This document shows, in pieces, positions 51,807-60,263 of a DNA stretch of 64,000 bases (within the stretch, counting starts at the first letter, position 1; every line of letters starts with the position of its first letter). Under the pieces are notes generated by a model. It was given only the letters and a program-made list of their open reading frames with translations. It was not told the origin of the DNA and searched no databases. A program made the position numbers and the translations under genes. Source of the stretch: CAYQLY01 sp964418605 (GTDB lineage: Bacteria > Bacteroidota > Bacteroidia > Cytophagales > Cyclobacteriaceae); the NCBI GenBank assembly GCA_964418605.1, contig CAYQLY010000004.1:1-64000 (forward strand), written 5' to 3'.

Positions 51807-52219
51807 TGGGCAGAATTCTTGCTATTGATTACGGCCGTAAGAGGGTAGGTATAGCAGTCACAGATCCTCTTCAACTTATTGCTTCTCCTCTTCAAACAAT
51901 AGATACACCTAAATTAATTCCTTTTTTAGTAGACTATGTTAAAAAAGAGAAAGTGGATGAGCTGGTGGTAGGTTTTCCTAAAAAATTAGATAATACATTT
52001 ACGACTATCACCCAAGAAGTTCTTGATTTTGCTAAAAAATTAGAACTCCTGTTTTCTGGTAAAAAAATACATCTTTGGGATGAACGTTTTACGTCTTCTA
52101 TGGCTTTGCAAGCATTAATTCAATCCGGGGTTTCTAAAAAAATGAGAAAAGATAAAGCAATGGTGGATAAGCTAAGTGCTACTATTTTGCTTCAGTCATT
52201 TTTAGAAAAAAAACAATAA
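51806..52219 (+). CDS. ruvX: Holliday junction resolvase-like protein YqgF/RuvX
   Basis: A 137-residue RNase H-fold nuclease of the YqgF family. It begins ILAIDYGRKRVGIAVTDP (about 4-21), with the catalytic Asp, and later shows ELVVGFPKKLD (about 53-63) and the motif WDERFTSSMA (about 91-100). In other bacteria the family takes part in Holliday-junction processing and/or 16S rRNA 5' maturation. Usual length. Coupled to the RIC gene by overlapping stop and start (TAATGG). Confidence 0.94.
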   Translation: MGRILAIDYGRKRVGIAVTDPLQLIASPLQTIDTPKLIPFLVDYVKKEKVDELVVGFPKKLDNTFTTITQEVLDFAKKLELLFSGKKIHLWDERFTSSMALQALIQSGVSKKMRKDKAMVDKLSATILLQSFLEKKQ

Positions 52220-52242
52220 ATTTGTAAAAAATTATACACCTT

Positions 52243-52692
52243 ATGAAAACAACTGTAAAAGAAGTCGAAGATATGATCGATCGCTATGTGGCGGAAGTAG
52301 GTCTTAAGAAAGAGGATGTTTATAATCCCCAAAATAAAGCCTGGTATTGGACATTAGGGTCTGCTCGAATAGAGGTTTTTATCACTGAAATTAAGTTTGA
52401 AGATGGGCATGCACGCTATTATCTAAGAATTTTTTCTCCTATTGTTAAAGTTCCAGGTCAAAATCAGTTGGCTTTTTTTAAAAGGCTTTTAGAGTTAAAT
52501 GATCAATCATTAGGAGTGAAGCTGACATTGATGGCAAATAGCGATCAGGTTTATGCTACATTTGAACGTGATATACAAGGCATGGATTATGAAGAACTTC
52601 GAACAGTTATTTATGATACAGAATGGTGGTCAGATTATTTAGATGATCAATTGATAGGAGAATTTCATTCAGGAAGACCTCCACAAGCGTAG
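52243..52692 (+). CDS. YbjN-domain protein
   Basis: A 149-residue cytosolic protein of the YbjN family (type III secretion chaperone-like fold). Typical pieces are the N-terminal helix VEDMIDRYVAEVGL, the strands WYWTLGSARIEVFITE and ARYYLRIFSPIVKVP, and the helix FFKRLLELND (about 81-90). The function is unknown in Bacteroidota. It follows ruvX by 23 bases and ends at a strong hairpin terminator. Confidence 0.8.
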   Translation: MKTTVKEVEDMIDRYVAEVGLKKEDVYNPQNKAWYWTLGSARIEVFITEIKFEDGHARYYLRIFSPIVKVPGQNQLAFFKRLLELNDQSLGVKLTLMANSDQVYATFERDIQGMDYEELRTVIYDTEWWSDYLDDQLIGEFHSGRPPQA

Positions 52693-52721
52693 TTTATTTT
52701 AATAATAATAAATATATATTA

Positions 52722-52755
52722 AAGAGGCTGTTTGTAATTTATCAAACAGCCTCTT
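52722..52755 (+). terminator. Hairpin terminator after ybjN-like gene
   Basis: A perfect 13-bp stem (aagaggctgtttg at 52722-52734; caaacagcctctt at 52743-52755) with an eight-base loop and an imperfect T-rich tail (ctattttttg). It closes the unit that ends with the YbjN gene and precedes def. Confidence 0.85.
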
Positions 52756-52784
52756 CTATTTTTGTTTTTATATTAACTTTGTAT

Positions 52785-53342
52785 ATGATTTATCCTATTG
52801 TTGCTTACGGTGATCCTGTTCTGAAAAAAAGAGCCCAGGATATCGTGAAAGGAACTATTGATTTAGACAAACTTATTTCAGATATGTTTGAAACCATGTA
52901 TCAAGCACATGGCGTGGGGCTAGCTGCACCTCAAATTGGTATAAGTAGTCGCCTATTTGTTGTAGATGGCGAGCCCTTGAATGAAAAAACAATGCGTGGA
53001 TTTAAAAAAGTATTTATTAATCCTATAATTGAAAAAGAGTTTGGAGAAGAGTGGGCTTATGAAGAAGGATGTTTAAGTATACCTGGTATTCGAGAAGATG
53101 TATTTAGACATGAAAGTCTTATAATTAAATATGTGGATGAAAATTGGAATACTCATCGAGAAGAATATACTGGATTGAAAGCGCGTATTATTCAACATGA
53201 ATATGATCATATTGAAGGGATTCTTTTTACAGATCACTTATCTGCATTTAAAAAAAGATTAATAAAAGGAAAATTGCTGGATATTGCGAAGGGGAATATT
53301 AATCTTCTCTATAAAATGAAATTTGCTATCCATAAAAAATAA
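52785..53342 (+). CDS. def: Peptide deformylase
   Basis: The ATG at 52785 gives a 185-residue metalloenzyme that removes the formyl group from nascent proteins (the frame also has a TTG at 52779). The three family motifs are present: GVGLAAPQIG (about 44-53), EEGCLSIPG (about 94-102) and QHEYDHIEGILF (about 137-148), which supply the metal-binding Cys and two His. TAACTTTG (52774-52781) fits a -7 element but lies only three bases before the ATG, implying a very short or no leader if used. Followed with overlap by the nitrilase-family gene. Confidence 0.96.
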   Translation: MIYPIVAYGDPVLKKRAQDIVKGTIDLDKLISDMFETMYQAHGVGLAAPQIGISSRLFVVDGEPLNEKTMRGFKKVFINPIIEKEFGEEWAYEEGCLSIPGIREDVFRHESLIIKYVDENWNTHREEYTGLKARIIQHEYDHIEGILFTDHLSAFKKRLIKGKLLDIAKGNINLLYKMKFAIHKK

Positions 53343-54135
53343 TTTGAAGGAACCACTACATATCAGTATGATTCAAACTGACCTTCATTGGGAGCAGATA
53401 GATGCTAATTTAGCTATGTTTGAAGAAAAGATATGGAAAATAACATCCTCGGTTGATCTTATTGTCCTTCCTGAAATGTTTACTACCGGATTTACAATGA
53501 ATGCATCTCTGTTGGCAGAGCCTATGAATGGGAAAACATTTCGTTGGATGAAACAGCAGGCTAGTCAATCTCAAGCTGTAGTAGTAGGAAGCTATATTGT
53601 TAAAGAAAATAATCTATTTTATAATCGGCTTATCTGGATGCAGCCAAATGGAGTATATGATTATTACGATAAACGTCACTTATTTAGACTTGGAGGAGAG
53701 CACTCTATTTATACTTCAGGCTCAAAAAGAATATGTAAAACTATAAAAGGATGGAAAATTTTTCCACTCATCTGCTATGATTTAAGATTTCCTGTTTGGA
53801 GTCGTTATCAACTTCCACGATGCGAATACGATGTGCTCGTATATGTTGCAAGCTGGCCAGGAAAAAGAGACTATGTGTGGGATAGCTTATTAAGAGCGAG
53901 AGCTATCGAGAATATAGCTTATGTTATAGGTGTTAATAGAATAGGAATAGATGGGAGTGGGGAAGTATACAAAGGAGGATCGTTAGTGCTTGATTACAAA
54001 GGCGGCCCATTGTGTACTACCAATGATCATGATTTTATTTTTGAAATGACATTGAATAAACAAAATTTGGATGATTTTAGAATTAAATTTCCTATCCATC
54101 TTGATGCTGATACATTTTATTTAGATAATATCTAA
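53323..54135 (+). CDS. Nitrilase-superfamily amidase (omega-amidase YafV-like)
   Basis: A 270-residue carbon-nitrogen hydrolase. The catalytic triad is visible: Glu in LPEMFTTGF (about 48-56), Lys in YYDKRHLF (about 108-115) and Cys in PLICYDLRFPVWSR (about 149-162). This matches YafV/omega-amidases, which hydrolyse 2-oxoglutaramate or 2-oxosuccinamate to the oxo-acids (metabolite repair after glutamine transamination). From 53323 the gene overlaps def by 20 bases; a TTG at 53344, just after the def stop, is the other plausible start and fits family N-termini better. Confidence 0.88.
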   Translation: MLSIKNNLKEPLHISMIQTDLHWEQIDANLAMFEEKIWKITSSVDLIVLPEMFTTGFTMNASLLAEPMNGKTFRWMKQQASQSQAVVVGSYIVKENNLFYNRLIWMQPNGVYDYYDKRHLFRLGGEHSIYTSGSKRICKTIKGWKIFPLICYDLRFPVWSRYQLPRCEYDVLVYVASWPGKRDYVWDSLLRARAIENIAYVIGVNRIGIDGSGEVYKGGSLVLDYKGGPLCTTNDHDFIFEMTLNKQNLDDFRIKFPIHLDADTFYLDNI

Positions 54136-54146
54136 TTTGATTCTAT

Positions 54147-54776
54147 ATGAGTAGTTTTAAAGTAAAGGTAATTGTTTTTTTAAGTACTGTATTTTTTTTC
54201 TATAAAGCTGTTGGGCAACAACGTGCTAAAACAGAAAAAGGAGATCTGGTTATTTTACATGATGATGGTCGATGGGAATATGAAAAAAAACCAATGATCT
54301 TAGCCACACCAAAAGAATATAATAAACCTTCTAAATCTAAAAAATTCTTAAAAGGAGATAAGGATGCATATGGTATTTGGTATGATGATAAAAAATGGAT
54401 TCTTCAAGATTCACTACCCACACGCGATGTGACGTTTGCATTTAGTCATTTAGGAGGGGAAGGTTTTGCATTAGTGATTGCTGAGCGTGTAGAGTTATCC
54501 AGAGATAAGCTTAAAGAAATAGCTTTAAAAAATGCAAAAGAGGTTGCTCCTGATATTAAAATAGTCAATGAAGAAATCAGAAAAGTAAATGGATATGATG
54601 TTTTGATGCTACAGCTTAAAGGTACTATTGAGGGCGTGACATTTGTCTACTATTCGTATTATTATACAGGCAAAATTGGTGCTGTTCAATTTATTACCTA
54701 TACTAGCGATAATTTATTCTCAGAGTACCGAGATGATTTTGAGGATCTATTAAATGGATTGGTTATTCTTAATTAA
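54147..54776 (+). CDS. Secreted protein of unknown function
   Basis: A 209-residue protein with a signal peptide (about 1-23, ending KAVGQ). Just after it lies KGDLVILHDDGRWEY (about 31-45), a short motif common in exported Bacteroidota proteins. The C-terminal domain (about 70-209) is a mixed alpha/beta unit with YYSYYYTGKIGAVQFITYT; I do not recognise its family. It sits between the amidase and upp genes with short gaps of about 10 bases, on the same transcript. Confidence 0.6.
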   Translation: MSSFKVKVIVFLSTVFFFYKAVGQQRAKTEKGDLVILHDDGRWEYEKKPMILATPKEYNKPSKSKKFLKGDKDAYGIWYDDKKWILQDSLPTRDVTFAFSHLGGEGFALVIAERVELSRDKLKEIALKNAKEVAPDIKIVNEEIRKVNGYDVLMLQLKGTIEGVTFVYYSYYYTGKIGAVQFITYTSDNLFSEYRDDFEDLLNGLVILN

Positions 54777-54785
54777 TTTTATGAT

Positions 54786-55433
54786 ATGTTTGTTTTAGTA
54801 GAGCATAATTCCATTGCGAATCAATTTTTAGCAGAACTTCGAGACAAAGTGATACAAAAAGATCGCGCTCGTTTTAGAAAAAATATGGAACGCATAGGTA
54901 TGCTTTTAGCCTATGAAATTTCTAAAACACTTTCTTATAAAAATCAGACTGTAACAACACCTTTAGGAGATGTTGTTACACCTGTTCCTGCTAATAGTCC
55001 TGTTATTGCTACTATTTTGAGGGCAGGCCTTCCACTTTTTCAAGGTGTTTTAAGTTGTTTTGAACAAGCTGATACGGCTTTTATTGGAGCCTATCGCAAG
55101 CATACAGATTTACACCATACGGATTTTTCTATTCAGCTTGACTATATTTCAACTCCTTCATTAGAAAACAAGGTGCTTATTGTCACAGATCCTATGTTAG
55201 CAACAGGTAAATCTATTGCCCAAACAATAGATGAATTAGCAAAATTTGGAAAACCTGCTTGTATTCATTTAGTTGCTGTTGTTGCTTCGAAGCATGGTGT
55301 TGAATTTTTGAAAAATAAATACCCTTCTTTAAATATATGGACAGCAGCCATAGATGAGCGACTCAATGATAAGTTTTATATTGTTCCTGGTTTAGGTGAT
55401 GCCGGTGATCTTTCTTTTGGGGAAAAACTATAA
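54786..55433 (+). CDS. upp: Uracil phosphoribosyltransferase
   Basis: A 215-residue salvage enzyme making UMP from uracil and PRPP. The PRPP loop is LIVTDPMLATGKSI (about 136-149). Other family marks are TILRAGLPLFQGV (about 77-89) and the uracil-binding end IVPGLGDAGDLSFG (about 198-211). Full length. Its last six bases overlap the 3' end of sdaA, which is convergent. Confidence 0.95.
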   Translation: MFVLVEHNSIANQFLAELRDKVIQKDRARFRKNMERIGMLLAYEISKTLSYKNQTVTTPLGDVVTPVPANSPVIATILRAGLPLFQGVLSCFEQADTAFIGAYRKHTDLHHTDFSIQLDYISTPSLENKVLIVTDPMLATGKSIAQTIDELAKFGKPACIHLVAVVASKHGVEFLKNKYPSLNIWTAAIDERLNDKFYIVPGLGDAGDLSFGEKL

Positions 55434-56342
55434 TTTATCTTCCGTATCCTCATCAGGTAAAATTTCGATATCCTGAATTAATACTTTTTTGGCAATGAGC
55501 TTACCCATTGGCGTAGCAGCTAGTCCTCCTAATGCTGTTTCCTTATAACGTGTTTCCATACTTTGACCAATTTCGCCCATAGCCATCACACATTCATCTA
55601 CTGGAATAACAGAGCTTACATCAGCGAGTGCTATTTGCGCTGAAGAATAAGCAATAGCAGCTCCACTTGCGTTTCGTACAATGCAAGGAACCTCTACCAG
55701 GCCAGCAACGGGGTCACATACTAGTCCGAGCATACATTGAATAGTAATGGCTACGGCATTAAACACCTGGTCAATAGTGCCCCCTAAACAATATACAATC
55801 GCACCAGCACCCATAGCAGCTGCACTTCCCGTTTCTGCCTGGCATCCTCCAACGGCTCCTGCTAATGATGCATTTTGTTCAATGATAAGAGCAATGCCCG
55901 CGGCTACAAGCAATCCTTCTATTATTTTTTTATCATCTAATTGGTGAATGTCTTGAAGTGTAGTTAAAATACCAGGTAAAATTCCCGAAGCTCCGGCAGT
56001 AGGTGCAGCTACAATACGTCCCATGCAAGAGTTAACTTCTTTAGCAGCTAATGCTCGTGAGATCAGTTTTTTAAAATCAAGAGATAATGCAGATACCGGA
56101 TGATGGTATACTTTTTTTGCACCATTATTTACCATTCCTGATCTTGACTCCATAGGTTCTTCTAATCCAGTTTTTACCGCTTCTTTCATAACTTGATAAG
56201 CTTCTTGTAGTCCTTTCCAGATGTCATCTTCTTTTTTTCCCTTTTGTTCTATTTCATATTCAAGTACAGGTTCAAAAAGTTTCTGATGACTATCTTCACA
56301 GTATTTTTTCCAACTTTTAAAATCGTTAAAGAGTAAACTCAT
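55428..56342 (-). CDS. sdaA: L-serine dehydratase, iron-sulfur type, alpha domain
   Basis: A 304-residue protein deaminating L-serine to pyruvate with a [4Fe-4S] cluster. Cluster-region cysteines appear in NSCMGRIVAAPTAGASG (about 104-120), GGCQAETGSAA (about 166-176) and LVCDPVAGLVEVPC (about 210-223). Only the alpha domain is encoded; in two-gene systems (sdaAA/sdaAB) a beta gene is adjacent, but none is seen here. It may be encoded elsewhere. The C-terminus has an unusual acidic tail (DEDTEDKL). Convergent with upp with a six-base overlap. Confidence 0.9.
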   Translation of the reverse strand: MSLLFNDFKSWKKYCEDSHQKLFEPVLEYEIEQKGKKEDDIWKGLQEAYQVMKEAVKTGLEEPMESRSGMVNNGAKKVYHHPVSALSLDFKKLISRALAAKEVNSCMGRIVAAPTAGASGILPGILTTLQDIHQLDDKKIIEGLLVAAGIALIIEQNASLAGAVGGCQAETGSAAAMGAGAIVYCLGGTIDQVFNAVAITIQCMLGLVCDPVAGLVEVPCIVRNASGAAIAYSSAQIALADVSSVIPVDECVMAMGEIGQSMETRYKETALGGLAATPMGKLIAKKVLIQDIEILPDEDTEDKL

Positions 56343-56418
56343 AAGGCAATAGTAAACAGAAATTTATTTTTCAGTGATCTAATTTACAGACTATTTTTTT
56401 AATAATAAGAGTATAAAA

Positions 56419-57525
56419 TCATTTTTTTAAGTAATCCATCATTAAACACGCTGTCTTTTCAGATACATTTGCATCTCCAAGTAATTCTTTTATTTTTTTA
56501 TATTCTTTAATTTGATTTGATCGATACGCATCAGTATGGAGTAACTTATCGAGTTCATTAGAAATAGCAGTAGTTGTAAAATTGTACTTTATGAATTCTT
56601 TTACAACCTCTTTTTCTGCTAATAAGTTGACAAGAGATATAAACTTTACTTTCAGCAGAAGTTTACCCAATATAAAGTTTAATAAGCCTGTTTCGTAACA
56701 GACTAACTGTGGAACATCTAAAAGGGCGGTTTCTAATGTGGCAGTACCTGAAACGACTAAGGCTGCTTTTGATTCATGGAGTAAATCATAGGTTTCATCA
56801 TACACTACTTTAATGCCATGCTCGATGGCTATATTAAAAAGCTCTTTTGGAAGATGGCCTACACCAGCAATAACAAAAGTATAGTCAGGGAATAAAGAAA
56901 TAACTTCAATCATTTTTTTTAAATTTTTTCTTACTTCTTGTCTTCTACTTCCTGGAAGAATAGCTATTAATAGTTTGTTAGAAAGATTATGTTTGATTCT
57001 GAAATCAGTATTAAATACGTATTTTGAAACCGCATCTACAACAGGGTTCCCTACATAGTCTACATCATAATTAATTTTTTTAAAAAAATCTTTTTCAAAA
57101 GGAAGTATTACAAAAAGCCTATCTACATATGTTTTGATTTTCCAAGCACGAGATGTATTCCAAGCCCAGACCTTAGGAGATATGTAATAAAATGTTCTAA
57201 AATGGTGTTTTTTTGCAAAACGGGCTATTCGCATATTAAATCCCGCATAATCTACTAAAATGATGACATCTGGATTATACTCTAAAATATCCTCCTTGCA
57301 CTGGTTGAGGTTATGAAAGATTTTGCGTAAATGAAGAATAACATCCATAATACCCATAAAAGCCATTTCATTATAGTGTTTTACCAGATGCCCTCCTGCA
57401 GCTTTCATCATATCCCCGCCCCAACATCTGTATTCAGCGTTGATATCTTTTTTATAAATGGCTTTTAATAAATTAGAAGCATGTAAGTCTCCTGAGCGCT
57501 CTCCGGCAATAACATAGTATTTCAT
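56419..57525 (-). CDS. lpxB: Lipid-A-disaccharide synthase
   Basis: A 368-residue GT19 glycosyltransferase that joins UDP-2,3-diacylglucosamine to lipid X in lipid A synthesis at the inner membrane. Visible features: YYVIAGERSGDLHAS (about 3-17), CWGGDMMKAAGG (about 34-45), YYISPKVWAWN (about 117-127), LPGSRRQEV (about 190-198) and VVSGTATLETAL (about 257-268). Full length, so the organism has lipid A and is Gram-negative. The 175 bases upstream hold the divergent tRNA promoter. Confidence 0.96.
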   Translation of the reverse strand: MKYYVIAGERSGDLHASNLLKAIYKKDINAEYRCWGGDMMKAAGGHLVKHYNEMAFMGIMDVILHLRKIFHNLNQCKEDILEYNPDVIILVDYAGFNMRIARFAKKHHFRTFYYISPKVWAWNTSRAWKIKTYVDRLFVILPFEKDFFKKINYDVDYVGNPVVDAVSKYVFNTDFRIKHNLSNKLLIAILPGSRRQEVRKNLKKMIEVISLFPDYTFVIAGVGHLPKELFNIAIEHGIKVVYDETYDLLHESKAALVVSGTATLETALLDVPQLVCYETGLLNFILGKLLLKVKFISLVNLLAEKEVVKEFIKYNFTTTAISNELDKLLHTDAYRSNQIKEYKKIKELLGDANVSEKTACLMMDYLKK

Positions 57526-57648
57526 TATTTATGTATGGGTAAATTAACTTTTAAATTTCTGAAAAACAATTGGATTATAAACTTTAACTTTTTGTCATAT
57601 AGGCTCCACAAACCTGTACTTTGAAAGATATATTTTATAATAGTACCA

Positions 57649-57679
57649 TTTGAATAGAAAAAAAAAATTCATATCTTTG
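57649..57679 (+). promoter_or_regulatory. Bacteroidota-type promoter for the tRNA-tuf unit
   Basis: TTTG at 57649-57652, 19-base spacer, TATCTTTG at 57672-57679. It fits TTTG-N19/21-TAnnTTTG exactly and lies 21 bases before the tRNA-Tyr 5' end. Confidence 0.85.
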
Positions 57680-57700
57680 CACTCCAATTGAGGGTTTATT

Positions 57701-57783
57701 GGGGAGATAGCCAAGTGGCCAACGGCAACAGACTGTAAATCTGTCCTCTTCGGAGTTCGGAGGTTCGAATCCTCCTCTCCCCA
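57701..57783 (+). tRNA. tRNA-Tyr (GUA)
   Basis: 83-base class II tRNA. Acceptor arms ggggaga and tctcccc pair fully; the anticodon loop ctgtaaat contains GTA; the long variable arm (cctcttcggagttcgg) fits tRNA-Tyr; the T loop is ggttcgaatcc. CCA is not encoded. First of a Tyr-Gly-Thr cluster leading into tuf. Confidence 0.95.
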
Positions 57784-57812
57784 CGTGATAAATTTGGTTG
57801 GATACTAAATAA

Positions 57813-57885
57813 GCGGGAGTAGCTCAGTTGGTAGAGCGATAGCCTTCCAAGCTATAGGTCGCGAGTTCGAGCCTCGTCTCCCGCT
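57813..57885 (+). tRNA. tRNA-Gly (UCC)
   Basis: 73 bases, acceptor arms gcgggag/ctcccgc paired. The anticodon stem-loop agccttccaagct holds TCC. D arm gctcagttggtagagc and T arm gagttcgagcctc are canonical. CCA is not encoded. Confidence 0.95.
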
Positions 57886-57895
57886 CTTTAGATAA

Positions 57896-57968
<73 letters not shown>

Positions 57969-58066
57969 CTGACATAAATTTTGTAATTATATTTATAACG
58001 TTTATATATTTTTAACTTTTTTAACATGTACATTTTTTTAACTTTTTAATTTAGGATTATACAACT

Positions 58067-59254
58067 ATGGCTAAAGAAAATTTTAATCGTACCAAACCAC
58101 ACGTTAACATTGGTACTATCGGTCACGTAGACCACGGTAAAACAACTTTGACTGCTGCTATCACCAAAGTGTTATCTAAAAAAGGACTAGCACAAGAAAG
58201 AGATTTCTCTTCTATTGACAATGCTCCGGAAGAAAAGGAGAGAGGTATTACTATTAATACGTCTCACGTTGAGTATGAAACAGAGAAAAGACACTATGCG
58301 CACGTTGACTGTCCTGGTCACGCTGACTATGTAAAAAACATGGTAACAGGTGCTGCTCAAATGGATGGCGCTATTCTGGTAGTTGCTGCGACAGATGGTC
58401 CAATGCCTCAAACAAAGGAACATATTCTATTAGCAAAACAAGTAGGCGTTCCAAAAATCGTTGTCTTCTTAAATAAAGTAGACATGGTAAGTGATAAAGA
58501 ACTTGTTGATTTAGTAGAAATAGAAATTCGTGAAGAATTATCAAAACGAGGTTATGATGGAGATAATGCACCTATTATAAAGGGATCTGCACTAGGGGCA
58601 TTGAATGGTGAGCCTCAGTGGGAGGCAACAGTTCAAGAACTTATGGCTGCAGTAGATGAATATATCCCTATTCCAACACGTCTTGTGGATAAACCATTCC
58701 TAATGCCTGTGGAAGATGTATTTTCTATTACAGGACGAGGTACAGTAGTTACAGGTCGAATTGAAAGAGGAGTAATTAAAATAGGGGATCCAATAGAGAT
58801 CGTTGGAATGGGAACAGAAGTTCTAGTTTCAACTGTAACAGGCGTTGAAATGTTTAGAAAAAACTTAGATCGTGGTGAGGCTGGAGATAATGCAGGACTT
58901 TTATTAAGAGGTATTGAAAAAGATCAAGTACAACGTGGTATGGTTGTTGTTGCTCCTAAGACAGCTGCTATTCATAAAAAATTCAAAGGAGAAATATATG
59001 TATTGAAAAAAGAAGAAGGTGGAAGACATACTCCATTTATGAATAAGTACCGCCCACAGTTTTATTTCCGTACGACAGACGTAACAGGTGAAATAACCCT
59101 TCCAGCTAATGTGGAAATGGTAATGCCTGGAGATACAGTTACAATCTCAGTTGAGTTAATTGTTCCAGTAGCTATGGAAAAAGGATTGCGATTTGCTATT
59201 CGTGAGGGTGGAAGAACAGTTGGAGCGGGTCAGGTAACTGAAATTTTAGGCTAG
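58067..59254 (+). CDS. tuf: Elongation factor Tu
   Basis: A 395-residue GTPase delivering aminoacyl-tRNA to the ribosome. G1 is GHVDHGKTTL (about 18-27), G3 DCPGHADYVK (about 81-90), G4 NKVDMV (about 136-141). Domain 2 begins near residue 205 and domain 3 near 305, ending VTEILG. Intact, normal length. It lies downstream of three tRNA genes and is closed by the terminator at 59279-59313. Confidence 0.99.
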   Translation: MAKENFNRTKPHVNIGTIGHVDHGKTTLTAAITKVLSKKGLAQERDFSSIDNAPEEKERGITINTSHVEYETEKRHYAHVDCPGHADYVKNMVTGAAQMDGAILVVAATDGPMPQTKEHILLAKQVGVPKIVVFLNKVDMVSDKELVDLVEIEIREELSKRGYDGDNAPIIKGSALGALNGEPQWEATVQELMAAVDEYIPIPTRLVDKPFLMPVEDVFSITGRGTVVTGRIERGVIKIGDPIEIVGMGTEVLVSTVTGVEMFRKNLDRGEAGDNAGLLLRGIEKDQVQRGMVVVAPKTAAIHKKFKGEIYVLKKEEGGRHTPFMNKYRPQFYFRTTDVTGEITLPANVEMVMPGDTVTISVELIVPVAMEKGLRFAIREGGRTVGAGQVTEILG

Positions 59255-59278
59255 ATTTTTAATAAATAATTAATTTAA

Positions 59279-59313
59279 AAATGCGTTTCAAAAATATTTC
59301 TTGAAACGCATTT
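59279..59313 (+). terminator. Terminator of the tuf unit
   Basis: Perfect 13-bp stem (aaatgcgtttcaa at 59279-59291; ttgaaacgcattt at 59301-59313) with a nine-base loop, then a T-rich stretch (ttt g ttt att). The right arm shares bases 59311-59313 with the TTTG of the next promoter. Confidence 0.85.
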
Positions 59314-59342
59314 GTTTATTAAAATGAATATTTGTACCTTTG
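59311..59342 (+). promoter_or_regulatory. Bacteroidota-type promoter for tRNA-Trp-secE-nusG-rpl-rpo
   Basis: TTTG at 59311-59314, 20-base spacer, TACCTTTG at 59335-59342, matching the Bacteroidota consensus. It begins within the right arm of the tuf terminator and lies about 25 bases before the tRNA-Trp 5' end. Confidence 0.85.
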
Positions 59343-59366
59343 CAGTCCATTTGCGGACTTGCATCT

Positions 59367-59439
59367 ACGGGTGTAGCTCAATTGGTAGAGTAGCGGTCTC
59401 CAAAACCGTTGGCTGGGAGTTCGAGTCTCTCCACCCGTG
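59367..59439 (+). tRNA. tRNA-Trp (CCA)
   Basis: 73 bases. Acceptor arms acgggtg/cacccgt pair; the anticodon stem-loop gcggt-ctccaaa-accgt holds CCA; T arm gggagttcgagtctctc. Followed 49 bases later by secE, so the tRNA is probably processed from the same transcript. Confidence 0.95.
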
Positions 59440-59487
59440 CAATAGGGTGTAAAATAGTAAATAGAGTATAGGGTTTTTTATTAATAT

Positions 59488-59679
59488 ATGAAGAAGTTTT
59501 TTGGGTTTATAAGGGAATCGTTTGCTGAGTTGACCACTAAGGTCACCTGGCCGCCTTATAATCAGCTTCAATCAAGTTCTATATTGGTATTAGTTGCAGC
59601 TGTGCTTTTTGCATTGCTTGTGGGGTTGATTGATTTTGCTATTAGAAATGGCGTAACGACTTTTTATAACATGTTTTAG
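59488..59679 (+). CDS. secE: Preprotein translocase subunit SecE
   Basis: A 63-residue one-pass SecE, part of the SecYEG channel. Amphipathic helix FGFIRESFAELTTKVTWP (about 4-21) with the conserved TWP, then a membrane helix (about 30-52). Short form, as usual outside gamma-proteobacteria. Between tRNA-Trp and nusG in the conserved order. Confidence 0.95.
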   Translation: MKKFFGFIRESFAELTTKVTWPPYNQLQSSSILVLVAAVLFALLVGLIDFAIRNGVTTFYNMF

Positions 59680-59690
59680 GTGTAGTGGTG

Positions 59691-60248
59691 ATGGGAGAAG
59701 TAAAATGGTATGTTATACGAGTGGTAAGTGGGCAAGAAAAAAAGGTGAAGTCGTATTTGGAAAGTGAGATTTTGAAACAAAATATGTCTACATATATTAC
59801 TCAGGTGCTTATACCAACTGAGAAAGTATATGAGATGAGAAATGGTAAGAAAAAGGTGAGGGAGCGAAATTTTTTCCCAGGCTATGTTATCATTTCAGCG
59901 GATCTTTCACATGGAGAAGCGTTACATTTAATTAATGATGTGCCGGGTGTTTTAGGATTTTTAGGTTCGGGAGAAAAAAAATCATCAAAAGTACCTGTAC
60001 CACTTAGGCAGTCAGAAATTAATAGGATATTAGGAAAGGTGGAGGATGAAGATTTGGCTGATGAGCGTATGATAAAACCGTTTATTATTGGAGAAACGGT
60101 TAAAGTAATGGATGGGCCATTCCATGGATTTTCTGGAACTGTGGAGGAGGTTTTTGAGGAAAAGAAGAAGTTAAATGTAATGGTTAAGATTTTTGGTAGA
60201 AATACTCCTGTAGAGTTGAATTATACTGAAGTTGAACGAGTTGATTAG
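59691..60248 (+). CDS. nusG: Transcription termination/antitermination protein NusG
   Basis: The ATG at 59691 gives 185 residues (GTG codons at 59685 and 59688 are also in frame). The NGN domain has WYVIRVVSGQEKKVKSYLE (about 5-23) and FFPGYVIISADL (about 65-76). The C-terminal KOW domain has GETVKVMDGPFHGFSGTVEEV (about 131-151). It binds RNA polymerase and couples it to the ribosome or Rho. Located between secE and rplK as usual. Confidence 0.96.
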   Translation: MGEVKWYVIRVVSGQEKKVKSYLESEILKQNMSTYITQVLIPTEKVYEMRNGKKKVRERNFFPGYVIISADLSHGEALHLINDVPGVLGFLGSGEKKSSKVPVPLRQSEINRILGKVEDEDLADERMIKPFIIGETVKVMDGPFHGFSGTVEEVFEEKKKLNVMVKIFGRNTPVELNYTEVERVD

Positions 60249-60263
60249 AAATTTTTAATAACA

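Noticed and set aside
52774..52781. TAACTTTG before def as a full promoter
   Set aside because: No TTTG at the right spacing, and it is too close to the ATG; kept only as a remark.
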